A DNA stretch of 64,000 nucleotides, from the NCBI RefSeq assembly GCF_012844235.1, contig NZ_JABAGR010000006.1, positions 124,001 through 188,000 of the forward strand. Reading direction: 5' to 3'. A program made the position numbers and the translations under genes. Under the pieces are notes generated by a model. That model was not told the DNA's origin, ran no database searches, and saw nothing but the letters and a program-made list of their open reading frames with translations. Shown piece after piece: positions 61,560-64,000 of the stretch (within the stretch, counting starts at the first letter, position 1; each line of letters starts with the position of its first letter). The DNA comes from Parafannyhessea umbonata (GTDB taxonomy: Bacteria > Actinomycetota > Coriobacteriia > Coriobacteriales > Atopobiaceae).

Positions 61560-62903
61560 ATGGCGGACAGATGGCTGGGATGGACTTCGGAAGGAAGTCG
61601 GACCGACATTCGAAGGGCCTTGGCGTCACTTCGCCCGAAGGCGACGCTTGCGTTCGCATCGAGTGCGGAGGACCTCCGGGAGCGGGTGATGGATTCGGTC
61701 GGAGCTCCTTGGGGAGTGATCGTCGGACTGAGCGACTCGGGCGTTTCGGACATGAACCTTGCGGCTGCGGTGGCGCATGACGGCATGGCGGGAAGCGTGG
61801 TTCTCGTTACGCGCAACGCCTCGGGGTCGCTGCGCTCGAGGGCGTCACAGGCCGGCATCGACACCGTGATCGATATGGGGGAGGTTGATGCTGCGGTCGC
61901 GGTGGCCCGCGCCAAGGGGAGCGCGGGGGGCGTTCGGGCAGACGGTGCCGCCGCGCCCGCGGCGGAAGGGGGAGGGCCGCCGCGCGACTTGGATGACGTT
62001 CCGTTTGCTCTGGACGAGCCCGATGGCCTTTCCTGGAGCGAGAAGACGATGACGCCCACCGGCCCTGCGGAAGGAGGACGTGGGTCGATGCTCGTGTTCG
62101 TCTCTGGGAGGGGCGGTGTGGGCAAGACCACCATCGCATCGGAGTGCGCCGTCGTGGCGAGCCTGTGGGGGCTGAGCGTGGCGGTGGTCGACCTCGACCT
62201 TTCCTGCGGAAACGTGTATGCGGGATTTGGCGTGGGGGCTCCCGTCGACCTTGCGAAGCTTGCGGCCAACGGGGTTCCGTCAATCGAGACCATGGGCAGG
62301 AGCTGCGTCCGGCTCGCGAACGATGCGTGCCTCTGGGGGCCTTGCGAGAGGCCGGAGATGGCGGAGCAGGTCATGCCGCACGTAGGTCGGCTGCTCGAGT
62401 ACCTGGCGCAGAGGTACGAGCTCGTCCTTGTGGACACGTCGACGACGTTTACCGACGCGGTCGCCGAGGCCGTGCAGAAGGCGGACCGCGTGTTCGTGGT
62501 GCACGACGGCGCGCCCGGTTCAATCGGCTCCGCGGGAAGGACGAGCTCGCTCGTGGTGCGCCTTGGCGTCGCAAGGACCCGAATGGTGCGCGTGGAGAAC
62601 GTCGCCAACCCGAGGGCGAAGAACGACCTCGGGCCCGGCATCGGCCAGAGGGGCCTTGAGGGCGCCCCGTTCTTCCGGGTGATCGACGGTGGGCCCGAGG
62701 TGCAGGAGGTTGCGGCCGCAGGAGGAATACGGGAGCTCGTGAGAGAGGGTGGTCCGATGGTGCAGAGCGTCAAAGTCATGCTCGCGAGGACCCTTGCCGA
62801 GCTTGGGGCCCTGCCGCCTGACGAGGACGCGCAGCTTGCCGCCCACGTCGAGACCAGGAGGCCGAGATTCAAGTTCTTCTCGCGAAGGGAGGAGGTGGTC
62901 TGA
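61560..62903 (+). CDS. tadZ: TadZ/CpaE-like pilus localisation ATPase
   Basis: 447-aa protein: an N-terminal receiver-like domain (about 1-130), a Gly/Ala/Pro linker, then a ParA/MinD-type ATPase with deviant Walker A SGRGGVGKTT and VVDLDLSCGNVYAGFG and VDTSTTFTDAV. TadZ proteins localise the Tad secretion machine at a cell pole. ATG 61560 follows AGGGAGG. The stop overlaps the start of cpaF (TGATG), so the two are coupled. Confidence 0.82.
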   Translation: MADRWLGWTSEGSRTDIRRALASLRPKATLAFASSAEDLRERVMDSVGAPWGVIVGLSDSGVSDMNLAAAVAHDGMAGSVVLVTRNASGSLRSRASQAGIDTVIDMGEVDAAVAVARAKGSAGGVRADGAAAPAAEGGGPPRDLDDVPFALDEPDGLSWSEKTMTPTGPAEGGRGSMLVFVSGRGGVGKTTIASECAVVASLWGLSVAVVDLDLSCGNVYAGFGVGAPVDLAKLAANGVPSIETMGRSCVRLANDACLWGPCERPEMAEQVMPHVGRLLEYLAQRYELVLVDTSTTFTDAVAEAVQKADRVFVVHDGAPGSIGSAGRTSSLVVRLGVARTRMVRVENVANPRAKNDLGPGIGQRGLEGAPFFRVIDGGPEVQEVAAAGGIRELVREGGPMVQSVKVMLARTLAELGALPPDEDAQLAAHVETRRPRFKFFSRREEVV

Positions 62904-64000
62904 TGTCTGTCCTCGAGAGGGTGAAGACGCACGAGGCCGTCGCGCTCGGCGTTGTCGGCGAGGGAACGACAAGCAGGTCAGATTATCGGAGGCTTCGGGA
63001 GGACCTGCGGCACGAGCTGGTGGGGCGGCTTGGCCTTTCGGCGATCGCCTCGATGCTCCAGTCCGTGAAGGCAAGCGAGGTCAGGGAGGAGCTCGCGGTC
63101 ACCTGCCAGGCGATATTGAACGAGGCGCACTTCTCTTCGCTCCTGCAGAGCGAGCAGGACCAGGTGACGAGGGAGGTACTGGACGACATCTGCGGCCTGG
63201 GCCCCATACAGAGCCTCCTGGACGACGACGGTGTGAGCGAGATCATGATCAACGGAACAGGCGCCCTGTTCTTCGAGCGAGATGGGCGCATCCACTCTGC
63301 GGAGTCGGTGTTCGAGTCCAAGGAGCAGATCATGATGGTGATCGACAGGATCCTTGCTCCCCTGGGACGCCGGCTCGACAGGACGAACCCGCTTGTCGAT
63401 GCTCGCCTTGCCAACGGCGACCGAGTGAACGCGGTGTCGGACACCATTGCCATAAACGGCCCGGCGGTCACCATTCGAAAGTTCTCCGATCGCATCACGA
63501 CGCTCGACAGGCTCGTTGAGCTTGGTTCGATCCCGAGGTGGTATGCGACGCTCCTTTCCTGGGCGGTGCACGCGAGGCAGGACATCGCCGTCGCGGGCGG
63601 GACCGGTTCGGGAAAGACGACCCTGCTTAACGCCCTGAGCACTCAGATCGGCCTGCAGGAACGCATCGTGACCATAGAGGACTCCGCAGAGCTGAAGTTT
63701 GACTCTCATCCCGATGTGGTGCGGCTGGAGGCGCGGTCGGCCTCCATCGAGGGGACCGGAGAGGTGACCATTCGCGACCTCGTCAAGAACGCGCTGCGGA
63801 TGCGACCCGACAGAATCGTTGTGGGAGAATGCCGCGGCGAGGAGACGATCGACATGCTGCAGGCCATGAATACCGGGCATGACGGATCGCTGACGACGCT
63901 TCATGCGGGGTCGGCGCAGGAGGCGATCCTGAGGCTCGTGCTCATGGCGAGGTTCGGCATGGACCTTCCCACCGACATCATCGAGGAGCAGATCGCCTCG
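62903..64000 (+). CDS. cpaF: CpaF/TadA-type pilus assembly ATPase, 3' end beyond window
   Basis: 366 codons readable, no stop before the edge. A type II/IV secretion ATPase: Walker [10 protein letters not shown] at 232-240, Asp box [10 protein letters not shown], Walker [17 protein letters not shown] and His box [14 protein letters not shown]. The N-terminal domain has [25 protein letters not shown], diagnostic of CpaF/TadA. It powers Flp pilus assembly; tadB, tadC and flp genes should follow to the right. Confidence 0.95.
   Translation, partial: MSVLERVKTHEAVALGVVGEGTTSRSDYRRLREDLRHELVGRLGLSAIASMLQSVKASEVREELAVTCQAILNEAHFSSLLQSEQDQVTREVLDDICGLGPIQSLLDDDGVSEIMINGTGALFFERDGRIHSAESVFESKEQIMMVIDRILAPLGRRLDRTNPLVDARLANGDRVNAVSDTIAINGPAVTIRKFSDRITTLDRLVELGSIPRWYATLLSWAVHARQDIAVAGGTGSGKTTLLNALSTQIGLQERIVTIEDSAELKFDSHPDVVRLEARSASIEGTGEVTIRDLVKNALRMRPDRIVVGECRGEETIDMLQAMNTGHDGSLTTLHAGSAQEAILRLVLMARFGMDLPTDIIEEQIAS

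Overview
The window looks like a chromosome segment of a high-GC, anaerobic, gut-associated actinobacterium, most likely class Coriobacteriia (Olsenella/Atopobium-like). This placement is inferred. Pointers are the GC-rich coding sequence, Gram-positive Shine-Dalgarno sequences, TTG/GTG and apparently leaderless starts, a bile salt hydrolase, pyruvate formate-lyase with an FNR-type regulator, D-lactate dehydrogenase and a T-box in front of pheST. No prophage, IS element, CRISPR array, rRNA or tRNA was seen.

Layout. 1-7.5 kb: a LexA-type box at the left edge, uracil-DNA glycosylase, Hsp33, bile salt hydrolase, and a MacAB-like efflux operon (adaptor, ATPase, permease). 7.5-20.6 kb: a LacI regulator facing an AT-rich regulatory region, then one long sugar-catabolism block: fucose-isomerase-like enzyme, split transketolase, ribose-type ABC transporter with a DUF2291 lipoprotein, RbsD-type mutarotase, FGGY kinase and PfkB kinase. 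Its gene set resembles the transketolase branch of D-apiose catabolism. 20.6-26.8 kb: HAD phosphatase and divergent GntR regulator, then pflB, pflA and an FNR-like regulator. A well-formed FNR promoter lies in front of pflA.

26.9-43.4 kb: DUF349 protein, oligoendopeptidase F, two single-TM surface proteins (zinc ribbon and PASTA), a lipase-glpK-M20 peptidase operon with its own terminator, a spermidine-synthase-like protein, a macro-domain hydrolase, MscL with a zinc-ribbon tail, Dtd, an M32 carboxypeptidase with a long disordered N-terminus, and a ROK glucokinase. 43.5-46.4 kb: a PTS EIIA gene, then about 1.07 kb without a credible gene. This stretch carries a tandem array of imperfect 55-60 nt dyads with compensatory changes, and is the most unusual feature of the window. 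A HAD hydrolase and the T-box leader follow.

46.4-64 kb: pheS-pheT, a phospholipase-C-like protein, GntR regulator plus GH13 amylase, an ArsC/Spx-like protein, pyruvate kinase (cre-like site upstream), D-lactate dehydrogenase, a calcium-type P-ATPase with a structured leader, RsgA, and the first three genes (CpaB/SAF, TadZ, CpaF) of a Tad/Flp pilus locus that runs off the right edge.

Together the genes describe fermentation (sugar uptake, glycolysis, lactate and formate output), peptide use, bile handling and surface attachment.
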